Of a stretch of DNA of 19,337 nt, positions 1 through 9,084 are shown in pieces. A model generated the notes under the pieces. It was given only the letters and a program-made list of their open reading frames with translations, ran no database searches and was not told the DNA's origin. A program made the translations under genes and the position numbers. Source of the stretch: Agrocybe praecox (taxonomy: Eukaryota > Basidiomycota > Agaricomycetes > Agaricales > Agrocybaceae); assembly GCA_964017145.1 (NCBI GenBank), contig CAXHKQ010000160.1, positions 1 to 19,337 on the forward strand. Reading direction: 5' to 3'. Each line of letters opens with the position of its first letter. Position 1 is the first letter of the stretch.

Positions 1-52
1 CGTAGAGTAAATCGAACTATATATGGAGTCGTAAAATCTGGAATAAATGTAG

Positions 53-151
53 CTCCATGACCCGATTATGCGCAGTATAGACAATTCCGTCTACGAATAC
101 GACGACGACGGCAACGTGAACCATGCCTTGGTCGAAATCAGTCAAGTGTAA
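53..151 (+). CDS. Putative 3'-terminal coding exon of an unrecognised upstream gene
   Basis: An open frame begins after an AG at 51-52 and runs 32 codons to TAA at 149-151. It encodes an acidic tail with the segment SVYEYDDDGNVNHALVEISQ followed by V and the stop. Third positions are mostly G/C (GTC TAC GAC GAC GGC AAC GTG), as in the receptor exons and unlike the flanking DNA. The frame is closed upstream by TAG at 50-52, so it should be either a spliced terminal exon or a tiny ORF starting at ATG 68. The polypyrimidine tract before the AG is poor. The C-terminal hydrophobic residue could suit a PDZ ligand, but this is only inference. I do not recognise the family, and the rest of the gene would lie left of the window. 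Confidence 0.42.
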   Translation, partial: LHDPIMRSIDNSVYEYDDDGNVNHALVEISQV

Positions 152-1229
152 TAGTTGTGTGTGTGTGTATACGTCGTATGTATGGGACCAATCCATACGT
201 TAGTGTTGCGTGCATGCTCGTGTGAGTGCGAGTGTTCATGATGCGGGTGCCAGTGTAAGGAGCGAATTTTATATGTGCAAATTCGAATCCGCCCCATGCT
301 GCACGACTGTTTGTTGTTGCTCGCGTCGACGCGTCGCCTTTTGCTTGGTCTCCCGTTGTTCCTCGCGTCGCACAGCGAATGTTTGTGTTTGCCCGGTAGA
401 GTTTAGCTTTCTAGCTACTAGCTGGGTGTTCGAACGTGTCTGCGTCGATTTAGTTTAGCAAATGGAAAACGATTGAATTAAGTGAGCTTGGCAATTCCGT
501 TAAGTGCATTGCTGTATGAAGGATCGACGTTGCGTTGAATTATGTAGCTTTCTGCACACACAAAGAAACACACTCATACTGGATAATAAGAATTCGTACA
601 TGGATGGTGAATTTTTTAAGTGGAGCGCATTTTTTTATTCGTATTGAGGCAAACTATGTAAACCTTTTAGCCAGCCCTAACAAACTCAAACCTCGAACTG
701 TCATTTGTTTTGTACTAATTGCATATACAATTGCGGCGGAGTTTCATTCGGGTGGAGTTTTACGCCAAAATCTTGTTCATAATCTCTTTGAGAGTGAAGC
801 CTAACGATGGCTATGAATTATCGCATTATAAACAGTATTTTTCGAACTTTGATCTCAACGAATACTAATGTACAAGGCCTGGAAGTTAAGGGAAAACCTT
901 TTTTTCTTGCTTACAGTAGATTTGTAAACACGATCATGCGTCACGTTATCATACGATTAAAATTATCCTTAGTTTTTATTTGCTTTTTCCCATTTTTTCT
1001 TTTGCCCTTTTTATGATGTTAGGTTCTTTTCTCATTTATTTTCTCTTTTTAGACCCTTTTTCGCATATTTTCCTTATTTCAACTATTTTTAGACCCTTTG
1101 AAAAATCTTCAACTTTTCAAATTGCATATTGGTAAATGTTCGATAAAAATCATATTAAAACAAATTCGATTAAAAAATCTCAAAATATGATTGCTAATTT
1201 TTCAGAAAATATACAAAACATGCGGAACA
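152..1229. other. AT-rich non-coding stretch, possible 3' UTR then intergenic
   Basis: No convincing coding frame is seen. A short GT run lies at 155-167. From about 960 to 1100 the + strand is strongly pyrimidine-rich, and the 14-base string TTTTTAGACCCTTT occurs twice, at 1046 and 1086. No AATAAA signal was found close to the stop at 151; ATTAAA variants occur near 956 and 1155. Confidence 0.5.
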
Positions 1230-2319
1230 ACATTGGGTGCTATTCACGGTTTTTTTTAGTAAGAATCTTGGTAGTTATAATATTATAACTACATTATTCG
1301 ACCTTGGACGCACAAATAGGTATTCTTGAATTTAACAATATTATAACGTACAAGCTCGAGCTTGTTCGCTCCATATATATCTAACAAGCTGGGTTTGAGG
1401 TGCTTATTGGAGCTTGTTCACGCACACATGCACACGCATTCGTGTATGGTGCAATTGTTTGTATCAGTTTAGTGTGTTCTGCACAATTTCTGCAACCTAA
1501 ACCTTTTGCTCCCAAGCTCATGGGCCGGCATAAACACATGGACACTTGCAACACCTGTTCAGAATATTGCTGCGCTCAATCCCGATCTTCTTCAAGCACT
1601 TCACGCGAAAGACTCGGCCGCAGCAGCGAATGCAAGAATGACGCCGCGACTGCAGCCACCACGATGACGACCGCCAGAAGACGAGCTGGTTGTTGATACA
1701 TCGGCATTCGTTCTAAATGATGAGACGGACGTTGAGTCTGCAGGGCTGTTGAAGGCAGCAGCAGGAGCACCAGAAAGATGGAACGCACACAGCACGCAAC
1801 ATTTTTTAGCCGATCGGATGTAAACAAACGAGCGAGCGAATGACGCTGTTGCTGTGTTGTGTTTGTTTTGCTGTATTGTCATGTCGAGGGGTTCATATCA
1901 CGAATAACCGAATTGAAATTCAATCGAAACATAAATCGTTTTTTGGAGGTGTTCCTCATTTCTCGCATAATTTTAATTACGAGTTATGCTTCCTGAATAT
2001 TTCAAATGATTTGTAAGGATTTTTCGGATATTCCAGATGAATTTTAAAGAGAAAAAAACGTTTTTTGTCTGAAAATATAAAGTTTCATACGCGATGTTCC
2101 CCTCATGGAAGCTCCATTTAACGCAGGGTTGCCGGAAACTTGACAGGAATTTCAAAAGCTTCCAACGTTCAAATATGTGCAAGGTTGAACTAACAAGAAA
2201 ACTTGGTGAATACCAAATTACGAAAAATGTTGAGCACCTTGTTTACTACATCTTGTATCTCAACATTTTATCGAACAAGGAATCTTACTAAAAAAAAAAC
2301 CGTGAATAGCACCCATTGT
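1230..2319. mobile_element. TIR-bounded DNA element or MITE-like insertion, about 1.09 kb
   Basis: The left arm at 1230-1267 reads ACATTGGGTGCTATTCACGG, then a T run, then AGTAAGAATC. The right arm at 2281-2319 is its inverted copy (ACAATGGGTGCTATTCACGG, T run, AGTAAGATT). The arms differ by one base near the outer end, one near the inner end and the length of the T run (8 versus 10). No transposase frame is visible inside. The middle (about 1400-1860) is more GC-rich than the AT-rich shoulders, so the element may hold captured or older sequence. No clear target duplication was found; ATT flanks the GGGTG/CACCC core on both sides but could be chance. The alternative is two separate short repeats inserted in opposite orientation. 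Confidence 0.6.
1271..1292. repeat. 22-bp perfect palindrome inside the TIR element
   Basis: GTAGTTATAAT is followed immediately by its exact reverse complement with no spacer, just inside the left arm of the 1230-2319 element. A second perfect palindrome of 16 bp, ACAAGCTCGAGCTTGT, lies at 1350-1365. Sub-terminal palindromes can be transposase binding sites or hairpins in MITEs; that role is inference here. Confidence 0.7.
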
Positions 2320-2514
2320 CCAAGGAAATAATGTGCTTGGGGCGATTATTGCAAGGAAAACCATTTTCACGACGTCTTGAAGCCATTTTTACTAAATATC
2401 ATCGAGAAAACTTGGTTTTAAGACACTCCGGGCCATGCTAATGTATTTCAATATTCGTGAAAATGGCTCCAATAAAAAAATCCATCCGAATATGGAAGTC
2501 GAGATCGAGAAATA

Positions 2515-2682
2515 GCATTTTGCAAGGGTAAGCAACAAATACATTTCGAAGGGGATCGAAATATTTCAGAACCCTTCAATTAAGGCTATAGGGCTTAGAA
2601 AACATTTTAAACATTATAAAAGAATACAAAAAGTGTTCATCATACTTCATAGTTTGTCTCATCACTATCACTTATCAGCCTA
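2515..2682 (+). mobile_element. 3' fragment of a Tc1/mariner-type element (copy A)
   Basis: This stretch aligns with the reverse complement of 18037-18537. Shared strings include GCAAGGG, then AGC.AC.AATAC, then AAAAAGTGTTCATCA, TTCATAGTTTGTC and TCAGCC near the end. In one frame it reads ARVSNKYISKGIEIFQ, matching ARVSDEYFVKVIEMFE read on the minus strand of the 18 kb copy. That layout resembles the C-terminal end of a Tc1/mariner-superfamily transposase. The terminal repeat is shortened by a small internal deletion. No left terminus was found; it may be lost upstream near 2320. The mariner relic at 2683 interrupts its last bases. Confidence 0.55.
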
Positions 2683-3582
2683 TATGGTGTATAACCTTGC
2701 TCATGCCGTTTTTTGTCCAACTTTGAGACTTTATTGTGAAGATACGGCTACATATATCTTATTCAAAATACTGGCCATTGCTAGCTACTACTTTTGACCA
2801 TCTTTTCGGTAGCATCCGGATTTCGTGGCCTCACAACGGGTCATCTTTTGTAGCGATTCATGAAACAGTCCAATTTCTCACTTATTCATGAAAACGGGAG
2901 TCCTCGTCAACAAGGCCTAGGACCATCGATCAGGACATGTAGTATTTAGGTATAGCCAAGTCCGGAGAGTACAGCGGGGGGGTTGAGACCTTCCATTTCG
3001 GACTTCCCAGGTGTTATTTGATTTTTTTTGCGATGAGGTGTCGAGAATTGTCATACACGAAAATTACTGAATTGTCTTTTTTATTCAATTGAGGCCGCTG
3101 ATCTTTCAGTGATCGACTCAAACGCATCAATTTTGTTCGGTATCGATTCCTTGTGTTGATTTCACTTGGCCTCAGCCCTTAATAACACACCATACATTTC
3201 TGGTCCCACCAAAAGACCAAAAGGCCTAGAACTCCGGAATCACAATTTTCGAAGCGTTGAATTCACTCGCGACACGATCTTTACCATCAAAAGCAGCCTC
3301 GCCGTAAGTTTCTAAGCGCTTCGATGAGCCTCAGCCTTACTGGTCTTCGATTTTAATAAGAAAAACATGACTTCCCGCAAACGACGAAAATTTGGCTCGA
3401 ACGCGGACATGTTCAATCAAGAATAAGTTCGTGATGCAAACTGATAAGGTCCTATGTTTTGATATCACTAGGTACTCAGATACCAAAGCCTGATGTATGC
3501 CGATTTTTATCAATTTTCATCGATCAGAACGACCGCTATAGACTCATATACAAAAACGGCATGAGCAAGGTTATACACCTAA
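2683..3582 (-). mobile_element. Mariner transposon relic, 900 bp, with near-perfect TIRs
   Basis: Terminal inverted repeats contain GGTGTATAACCTTGCTCATG (2686-2705) and its reverse complement (3560-3579). The match extends through CCGTTTTTTGT and differs only by one T in a run. TA dinucleotides at 2681-2682 and 3583-3584 fit the TA target duplication of mariner elements. Intact mariners are about 1.3 kb, so roughly 0.4 kb has been lost internally. The transposase reads on the minus strand and is broken. The insertion falls at the very end of the older element fragment at 2515-2682, so it is the younger of the two. Confidence 0.9.
2759..3410 (-). pseudogene. Broken mariner transposase
   Basis: On the minus strand ATG at 3410-3408 begins MSAFEPNFRRLREVMFFLLK, followed by SKTSKAEAHRSA, the typical mariner N-terminal helix-turn-helix start. 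A stop and frameshift follow, with ETYGEAAFDGKDRVASEF continuing in another frame. Later blocks include VFWWDQKCMVCY, FVYDNSRHLI (the second catalytic Asp context) and YSPDLAIPKYYMS. The usual SDY after SPDLAP is replaced by PKY, so the third catalytic Asp is missing. The C-terminus RWSKVVASNGQYFE ends at the TAA at 2759-2761. The region around the first catalytic Asp appears deleted. With several stops, frameshifts and a lost Asp, it should be inactive. Confidence 0.88.
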
Positions 3583-3584
3583 TA

Positions 3585-5463
3585 GTATAATATACTATTT
3601 GATTGTACATTAGGCCAAATGCGATCAATGTTGAATCGTATGTTGAATGTGTGCAGAGGAATCCAATACAATTATGATACTTTGAAAATGTACGCCATTA
3701 TCAGCAGCGACTGTTCATGTTTACGATACCAACGGAAACTTCACTCGAACCCACTCACACATCGGAGACGCACTTCAACCAAACGTTCAACCGTTTGTGT
3801 TGCACATATCATTAAATTCACGACAGACAGCCAACATATGGAATCGACTTTTTGCACACGAATTCATAAATTTCGCTAGCGAATAGTTGAATAATGATTC
3901 TCCGCCGACGTCGAGTACAAATTGCTGTCGCTGGCGCTGGCGACCGAGCCGAGAGCCCGAGACAAAGTGCTCCAGTGCTCCGGCGGCGCCACGTTTACAC
4001 TGATGGAACGCGAGTGATTTAATAAATGTCCAACACTTAGCTTTAGCTAGCCACGGGCAACAAGGCCAAATTAGAAGCAACACACGCACATATTGTAGCA
4101 GCAGCGGCGGCAGCGGGTAAGGGCGGAAATGATGTGCGCGCGCCCTCGACTCGGCGCGCGCGGTCGCCGGTCGCCGTCGCGAGTCATGCGTACTTACCGT
4201 TCGTTAGGAGTGGAAGAGAGCGGAAAAGAGGTTGGTTGCGGCGTAAGGGTGGATGTGGATGGGGGTGGTTGATGCGGGGTGAAAGCACAAGCGGCGTTTT
4301 GAATTATCGTCAAAACGGAAACGTTGTTGTTGTGTGTGTGTGTGCGCCGAGCCCCACCAGCAAGTGGATGAATGCCATGAACGTCACGCGCGCATAATGT
4401 CCGCGTTCGATGCTCATAAACTTATGGTTGAAGGGATTTCGCACTAATTGGACGACCAAGAGCGAGCACGACACATTTGCGTAGCTTTGCAGCGCTCTGC
4501 GTACGCTCTGTGATTATGATTATTTGCAATTCACTGTGTACGCTTTAATATCAGTGTATTAAAACGATGGTCGGCATTATCAACAGATAAGCGACTAAGC
4601 CATCAAACCAACAAACATTTATCACAATAATAAACCGTCCATGTCATAGAGCGTGTGCAATTAATCATCTAGCAAGCGAACGAAAGTTACATAAATAACC
4701 TGTTGACTGATGATGGTGTAGCTGTTGAGCGGCAGCGTTGAGATAACATTCGCTCATATGCACATACTATAACTAGATGGGTAAAATATTATTCCGGGGT
4801 CGGAGGGCTATGTGTGCGGTTTTTCTACAACTAAAATACTTGAACAGCAGACAGAACACTGATGAAAACGACGACTAACAAGTGTTTGTCGCAATTTATT
4901 TTATATTTCAAACGGGCCTGAATCAACCCTTTATCATGGATTACTGGCAAACAACCATTATATTTGTATAAGCGCAAATTCCCGAACACAATGTGCCTGC
5001 TGTCTGCGCAACCCGGGCCCCTTTTTATGTGTTGAAACATGTCGCATTAATCTCGAGATTCGCATCGTCGTGTCGTGTTGGACTGGATGACTGTCAGATA
5101 TTTATTTAACTTTCGCATAGCTGATATCCCTGCGAGAAAGACTGGCGCATATGCGTATGCGCGTCCATGTCCATCCGCTAAGTAGTTACCAATTCACAAA
5201 CACGCACACACATGCACGCACACTCACAGACGCCCACACAAATGGTTCTATTATTGTGCGTGCACCGTTTGGACGATAAGGAAAACACATGTATTCATGC
5301 ATGGATAGGTACCATTCAGCTTGAGTATTGAACCTGTCGTCTGGCAAGCACGAATGCACGAAGACCCGCCCAAAACGGTTTTTGTTGTCCACCATGATCA
5401 AAACATTTTGGGTCCATCATCCTCGAACGCATGTGATCAGACATCGGCGCCCGACATCAAATC
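3585..5463. other. Gene-free stretch; GC-rich patch at about 3900-4380
   Basis: No exon could be supported. Around 3900-4180 the sequence is GC- and CpG-rich, with GCAGCGGCGGCAGCGGGTAA at 4099-4118, where GGGTAAGG resembles a + strand splice donor. ACTTACC at 4192-4198 resembles a minus-strand donor. Either could mark a non-coding first exon, but no promoter element or partner exon was found. The remainder is mixed-composition DNA with short CA runs near 5200-5240. Confidence 0.4.
5101..5106 (-). terminator. Possible polyadenylation signal AATAAA of the minus-strand gene
   Basis: TTTATT on the + strand is AATAAA on the minus strand, about 360 bp past the predicted stop codon at 5466-5464. 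The position suits a short 3' UTR, but the hexamer is common in AT-rich DNA and no downstream GU-rich element was verified. Confidence 0.3.
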
Positions 5464-5582
5464 CTAATAGCCCACGGAGATCACTTCGTCGTCGTCGTTG
5501 TCGTCGCAAACATCCGATGCGTTCGAGAACAGGGTCAGTTTGAAAAAGGGTTCTTCGTGCTGCTTCGAGACGACGACGAGCG
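5464..5582 (-). CDS. Predicted last coding exon of an unrecognised minus-strand gene
   Basis: Reading leftward from an AG acceptor (5584-5583, preceded by a CT-rich tract and a branch-like TCATTGAC), the exon starts in phase with two bases and encodes LVVVSKQHEEPFFKLTLFSN. An acidic tail, ASDVCDDNDDDEVISVGY, follows and ends at TAG 5466-5464. Codons are strongly G/C-ending (CTC GTC GTC GTC TCG AAG CAG CAC), unlike surrounding DNA. The exon needs one base from the preceding exon, which is what the donor at 6651/6650 supplies (g + cg = Ala). The acceptor AAG is not the preferred YAG. The product is not recognised; no membrane segment or signal is visible in this tail. Confidence 0.5.
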
Positions 5583-5902
5583 CTTTTTGGTCAATGATTG
5601 GACAGAAGAGCAGAGCAGAGATGGCATGACAACGGTTTCGCACATATGCTAACCCGTAATGCGGATTTGCGTCCATACACACAAAAAGAGAGATTATGGC
5701 ATTCATTGTTGTGTGCGCGCCTGTGTTCCAAACACTCTGCACACACAGTTTTTCTCCGATGGACTTCAATACGCACATTGAACTTCAAGTTGGCCGCAGA
5801 CAATAAATTACATGCTATCATCATCTGTAATGGTTCTCATATGAAATATTCAATCGACAATGTTCGAAATGTGTCCTATCCGTTCGATATGGCCATAATA
5901 CT

Positions 5903-5903
<1 letters not shown>

Positions 5904-5933
<30 letters not shown>
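5904..5933. repeat. (CA)n microsatellite
   Basis: About 15 uninterrupted CA units, within the predicted intron of the minus-strand gene. Confidence 0.98.
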
Positions 5934-5937
<4 letters not shown>

Positions 5938-6513
5938 GTGGTATACGTTACACATGCTGATGATTTATACTGGAAACACGCGATACGATTCAACCGACGC
6001 TGCTCGTCGACTGCTACTTAAAGCATTCCGTAGACAATAGCAGCACACAGCAGGGCTCACTTAAATGGTGCAATCAATAAAAATGCATATCATTTCCCAT
6101 GGTCGCACATTTCTACGGTTCTACGGCAAGGACAAGGTTCTTTTTATGGAACTAATCCGTCGAACCCGCACGTGCCTTCGTCTCTTGAGTGTTCGAAGAG
6201 AAACTCTGTTTATACACTCTAAGTAAACCACAAAGTCATACACAGTTTGCAGTGGCACAAATCCCCTATTCGTCACGACACATTTCTATACGCTGCACGG
6301 CGCCGCCTCGGCGCACCACCACCTCGGGAGGTGAATGAATGACGAAACAAAGGGCACGCGTAATTGAGGTAACACCTAAACAGACCTAGATTAGCAATGT
6401 TTCCACCGCATAATGCACATCACCACCACAGCGGGCACGCAGCAAAGCCTTTAAATCCCTCAGTCCTCCTCGGTTCTCAGCAAGTCCACGGGAAAATCAC
6501 GAGCCAAACTGCC

Positions 6514-6556
6514 GCACACACACACACACACACACACACACCTGTACACACACACA
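6514..6556. repeat. (CA)n microsatellite, interrupted
   Basis: About 14 CA units, then CTGTA, then a further short CA run. Confidence 0.97.
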
Positions 6557-6650
6557 CTCCGAGTTCTTCAGCACGTACGAATGCGAGCACGTGTTTATTC
6601 AATGCTTACATTGCCTTTCGGAGTTCTGCTGTGCTCTCCAGTGCACACAC

Positions 6651-6785
6651 CATAGAATGTATCGCGCCGTGCCAGAGGATTCTGCCTGGAATGTGTCTGA
6701 TCCAACTTAACCCGTTTCACATGAAAATCCCACGTCGCCGTCTCCTTTTCCTCGCTGGCGTTCTCGTACACGGACTCATAAACCT
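6651..6785 (-). CDS. Predicted internal coding exon of the same minus-strand gene
   Basis: A 135-base exon on the minus strand sits between a CTCAG acceptor (AG at 6787-6786) and a TATG/GTGTGT donor (GT at 6650-6649). It encodes 44 whole codons: VYESVYENASEEKETATW, DFHVKRVKLDQTHSRQ, then NPLARRDTFY. Both boundaries are phase 1, so the exon is symmetrical. It joins in frame to the exon at 5464-5582 as ...RRDTFY-A-LVVVSK.... Composition is protein-like: charged, balanced and not low-complexity, in a neighbourhood where other frames are CA-repeat artefacts. Two YE.VYEN-like tyrosines in an acidic context could suit a cytoplasmic signalling tail, but this is inference. I do not recognise the family. 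The first codon would be completed by one base from an upstream exon, possibly the segment at 8787-8880. Confidence 0.5.
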
Positions 6786-7160
6786 CTGAGCGTGCGCACA
6801 TATTATAAACACAAACTCTCGTGTACGGCCCAGTGCGTAGAGCATCATCACGATGACGGCTACTCGGCAACACGGCTACACGACACACGACGTACTGGCA
6901 TAGTAGCAGATAGTGTGCGGAATACAAACATCCACCCCCAAACCGCCCACCCGCAGCGAGCAAATACACACACACACGATATGTCGCTGCACACATGTGT
7001 CGTCGTCGTCGGTTGGCTTTATGACTTGGCACCGACTTGGCATCGACACACTACACACTGCGTGTAGACATCATTCCAACCGGAGCAATCTGCAGTTGCT
7101 CCGAACTAGTCACGCGCGCGCGTGCACAACTCTGCTTCGTGTGTAAAGTGTAGAGTAGAT

Positions 7161-8137
7161 GCCCTTCAATCGGACATCCGCTAAATCGACAGAAAATATA
7201 GAAGGAATGGTTTTGATTCCCTTTGGAACTTGGGTTAATATTATCGATTTGACGACGCGATGGTAGAGTGGGTAGCGTAGTCGGGTTTTGGAATCAAAAG
7301 TTGTTGGTTCGAATCCCCGAAGCGGCACCTCAAATGTATCAAACGCGTCGTCAAAAACTGGGAACTGTGTAATCAGCAATAAACAGGTTGCTATACACAA
7401 AAACAATAAGTTCTCAAAGCGCAGAGTGGAAAAAACAACGTATCGCTCTGCCCGTGTGTGAGCAGACACGTAAATGTTGGCTTGGCTTTGTTCTCTCTCT
7501 CAGTGTAGCGCTAAGCGCTGATTTCGTTCTAGTAAAAGCTCCTGTTTGAGTGAAACTGCCCTGTTGATATACTAGTGCCTATCAACAGTAAAATAACCTG
7601 TAAAAGCTTCGTATTTTCAAATACAGCCGCCCAACACTCCTTAATGGGGTAAATGGATGTAGATGATGATGATTATCGATCGAAAAAATTGCGCCTTGTG
7701 CTCAAAGGCACGATTTTTTAACTTTTACAAGATACTAGTTATAGTTGATTTTTTAAAAGTGAATTCGACCGTTCATTTGTTCATCTCGGAAAACAACGAT
7801 AATTTTTTAAAGATTAATTGCCATAAAAAATATGTTCTTCAAACTTGATTTTTGATACAAGATACATACATATGTAGGTATATGTAGTATGTAGGACCAA
7901 CATCGTGTAACGCACGTTCTCTAGAAAAAAAAAGTCCGATTGAAGGGGCACACATTTTCAAACGACGTAAATACATGCCTTCAGTTTTTCGTTCCTAGCA
8001 AACTGCCGTTAGTTTAACTTGAAATCTCTATATCGACTAAATGTGGGGACGGAAATTGAATAACAAAAATGATTTTAGTATTTGAAGATCGGTCGATAAT
8101 AACACCTCAACGAGTGTTTTTTGTCCGATTGAAGGGC
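7161..8137. repeat. Segment bounded by a perfect 16-bp inverted repeat
   Basis: GCCCTTCAATCGGACA at 7161-7176 recurs exactly in inverted orientation at 8122-8137. A third copy of the core, GTCCGATTGAAGGG, lies at 7934-7947 in the same orientation as the right arm. The enclosed DNA is AT-rich (especially 7560-8120), has no coding frame and contains the tRNA-like domain at 7248-7355. This could be a non-autonomous DNA element with a nested or duplicated end. No clear target duplication was seen, so the element boundaries are uncertain. Confidence 0.55.
7248..7355 (+). mobile_element. tRNA-like domain, probable SINE head, enclosed by a 12-bp inverted repeat
   Basis: A box-like TGGTAGAGTGGG is at 7261-7272 and a perfect B box GGTTCGAATCC at 7306-7316, so both parts of a type 2 RNA polymerase III promoter are present at tRNA-like spacing. 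A normal tRNA is not supported: the T arm pairs poorly and no convincing 7-bp acceptor stem or anticodon loop with T33 could be drawn. TTTGACGACGCG (7248-7259) and CGCGTCGTCAAA (7344-7355) are exact reverse complements and enclose the domain. SINEs of many insects carry tRNA-derived heads like this. No 3' tail repeat or target duplication was identified. Confidence 0.5.
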
Positions 8138-9026
8138 GCTCCTACACTACATACGGCGGCTTCTGCGCGCGTTCGTGTGTGCCCGCCGAAGTAGTACATC
8201 GGTGTGCATAAACTCATCCGAATGATGCACGTTCGGTGGGCGAACGACGTGCCGTGCCGTGCCACTCTGCGTGCGCCGGTGGACGCACGTGTGCGACGAC
8301 AGAGCGGTTGCGCTCACATGTCGGCGGCACCTACAGAAGCTTACACTTCTGCCTAGCTCAAAGACGCCAAACATCGATAGAACAAACAACTCTTGTATAT
8401 ATATTTAATGCCAAGCAAATACGACCGACATACTATCACGTTTAAGATAATATGTATATAAATTTGCGCGAATTCCGATAGAAATGGGTCACTGGTTCGC
8501 CACGCGCGGAACGTGTGCTCATGCTCATCAGACTGATGTGTGTGCGCATATTTGTGTTGGAATCAGTCTGGCGCGCGAAGGTAGCGTGTTTTCATATCAA
8601 TTGAACATTCGGTCTATTATTCCGAGCTCATTCAAAATGCAGCCGAAGCATTGTGGTATGTTCGCCGAGCGTGTTGCCACTAATTTAACACAGACTTGCA
8701 CACTCACGCGCACACTAGTGTATGTATGGACTGACTCGCACAGATTCGCTCCCACATATTGAATGGTAATTCGAGAGTTTCAGTACCTACTACGCGACTG
8801 GTGCCGTCATTGGCATGATCATTGCCGATTGTATTGATTGCCAGGCGAGTACCGGATCCGGTTACCGCCACACGACTTCGCTGCCACCACCACCACCTCA
8901 CACTCCCCCCGCACGCATCGTACATCGTACGTCAAGCCGCCACGAGCACACGCCCACCCATAATACACCTCTCCGATTCCCATCATCGCCTAACAGCATG
9001 CAGCATTTATCGAACTTGAAATATAT

Positions 9027-9027
<1 letters not shown>
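8138..9027. other. Mostly non-coding; one ambiguous coding-like segment at 8784-8880
   Basis: No firm exon is seen. At 8784-8880 both strands have protein-like frames with plausible splice sites (see findings). Other frames here are short and not coherent. Confidence 0.35.

Positions 9028-9081
<54 letters not shown>
9028..9081. repeat. (CA)n microsatellite
   Basis: 27 uninterrupted CA units. Frames through it encode His-Thr or Cys-Val repeats only. Confidence 0.98.

Positions 9082-9084
<3 letters not shown>

Larger units (their letters stand above)
5583..6650 (-). other. Predicted intron of the minus-strand gene
   Basis: It lies between the two predicted minus-strand exons, with GT at its upstream end (6650-6649) and AG at its downstream end (5584-5583). 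It contains two (CA)n tracts and no further convincing exon. The + strand ORFs inside encode His-Thr repeats from the microsatellites and are not believable proteins. Confidence 0.42.

Noticed and set aside
4192..4198. Minus-strand splice donor (GGTAAGT) near GC-rich DNA
   Set aside because: No coding exon or matching acceptor could be attached to it; a lone donor match is weak evidence.
7261..7330. Functional tRNA gene
   Set aside because: The B box is perfect, but the T-arm stem mismatches, the anticodon loop lacks T33 and the acceptor stem does not pair.
7110..7469. 119-aa minus-strand ORF with RGFEPTTFDSKTRLRYPLY
   Set aside because: This peptide is the antisense translation of the tRNA-like B-box region, a known artefact of SINE-type sequences, not a gene.
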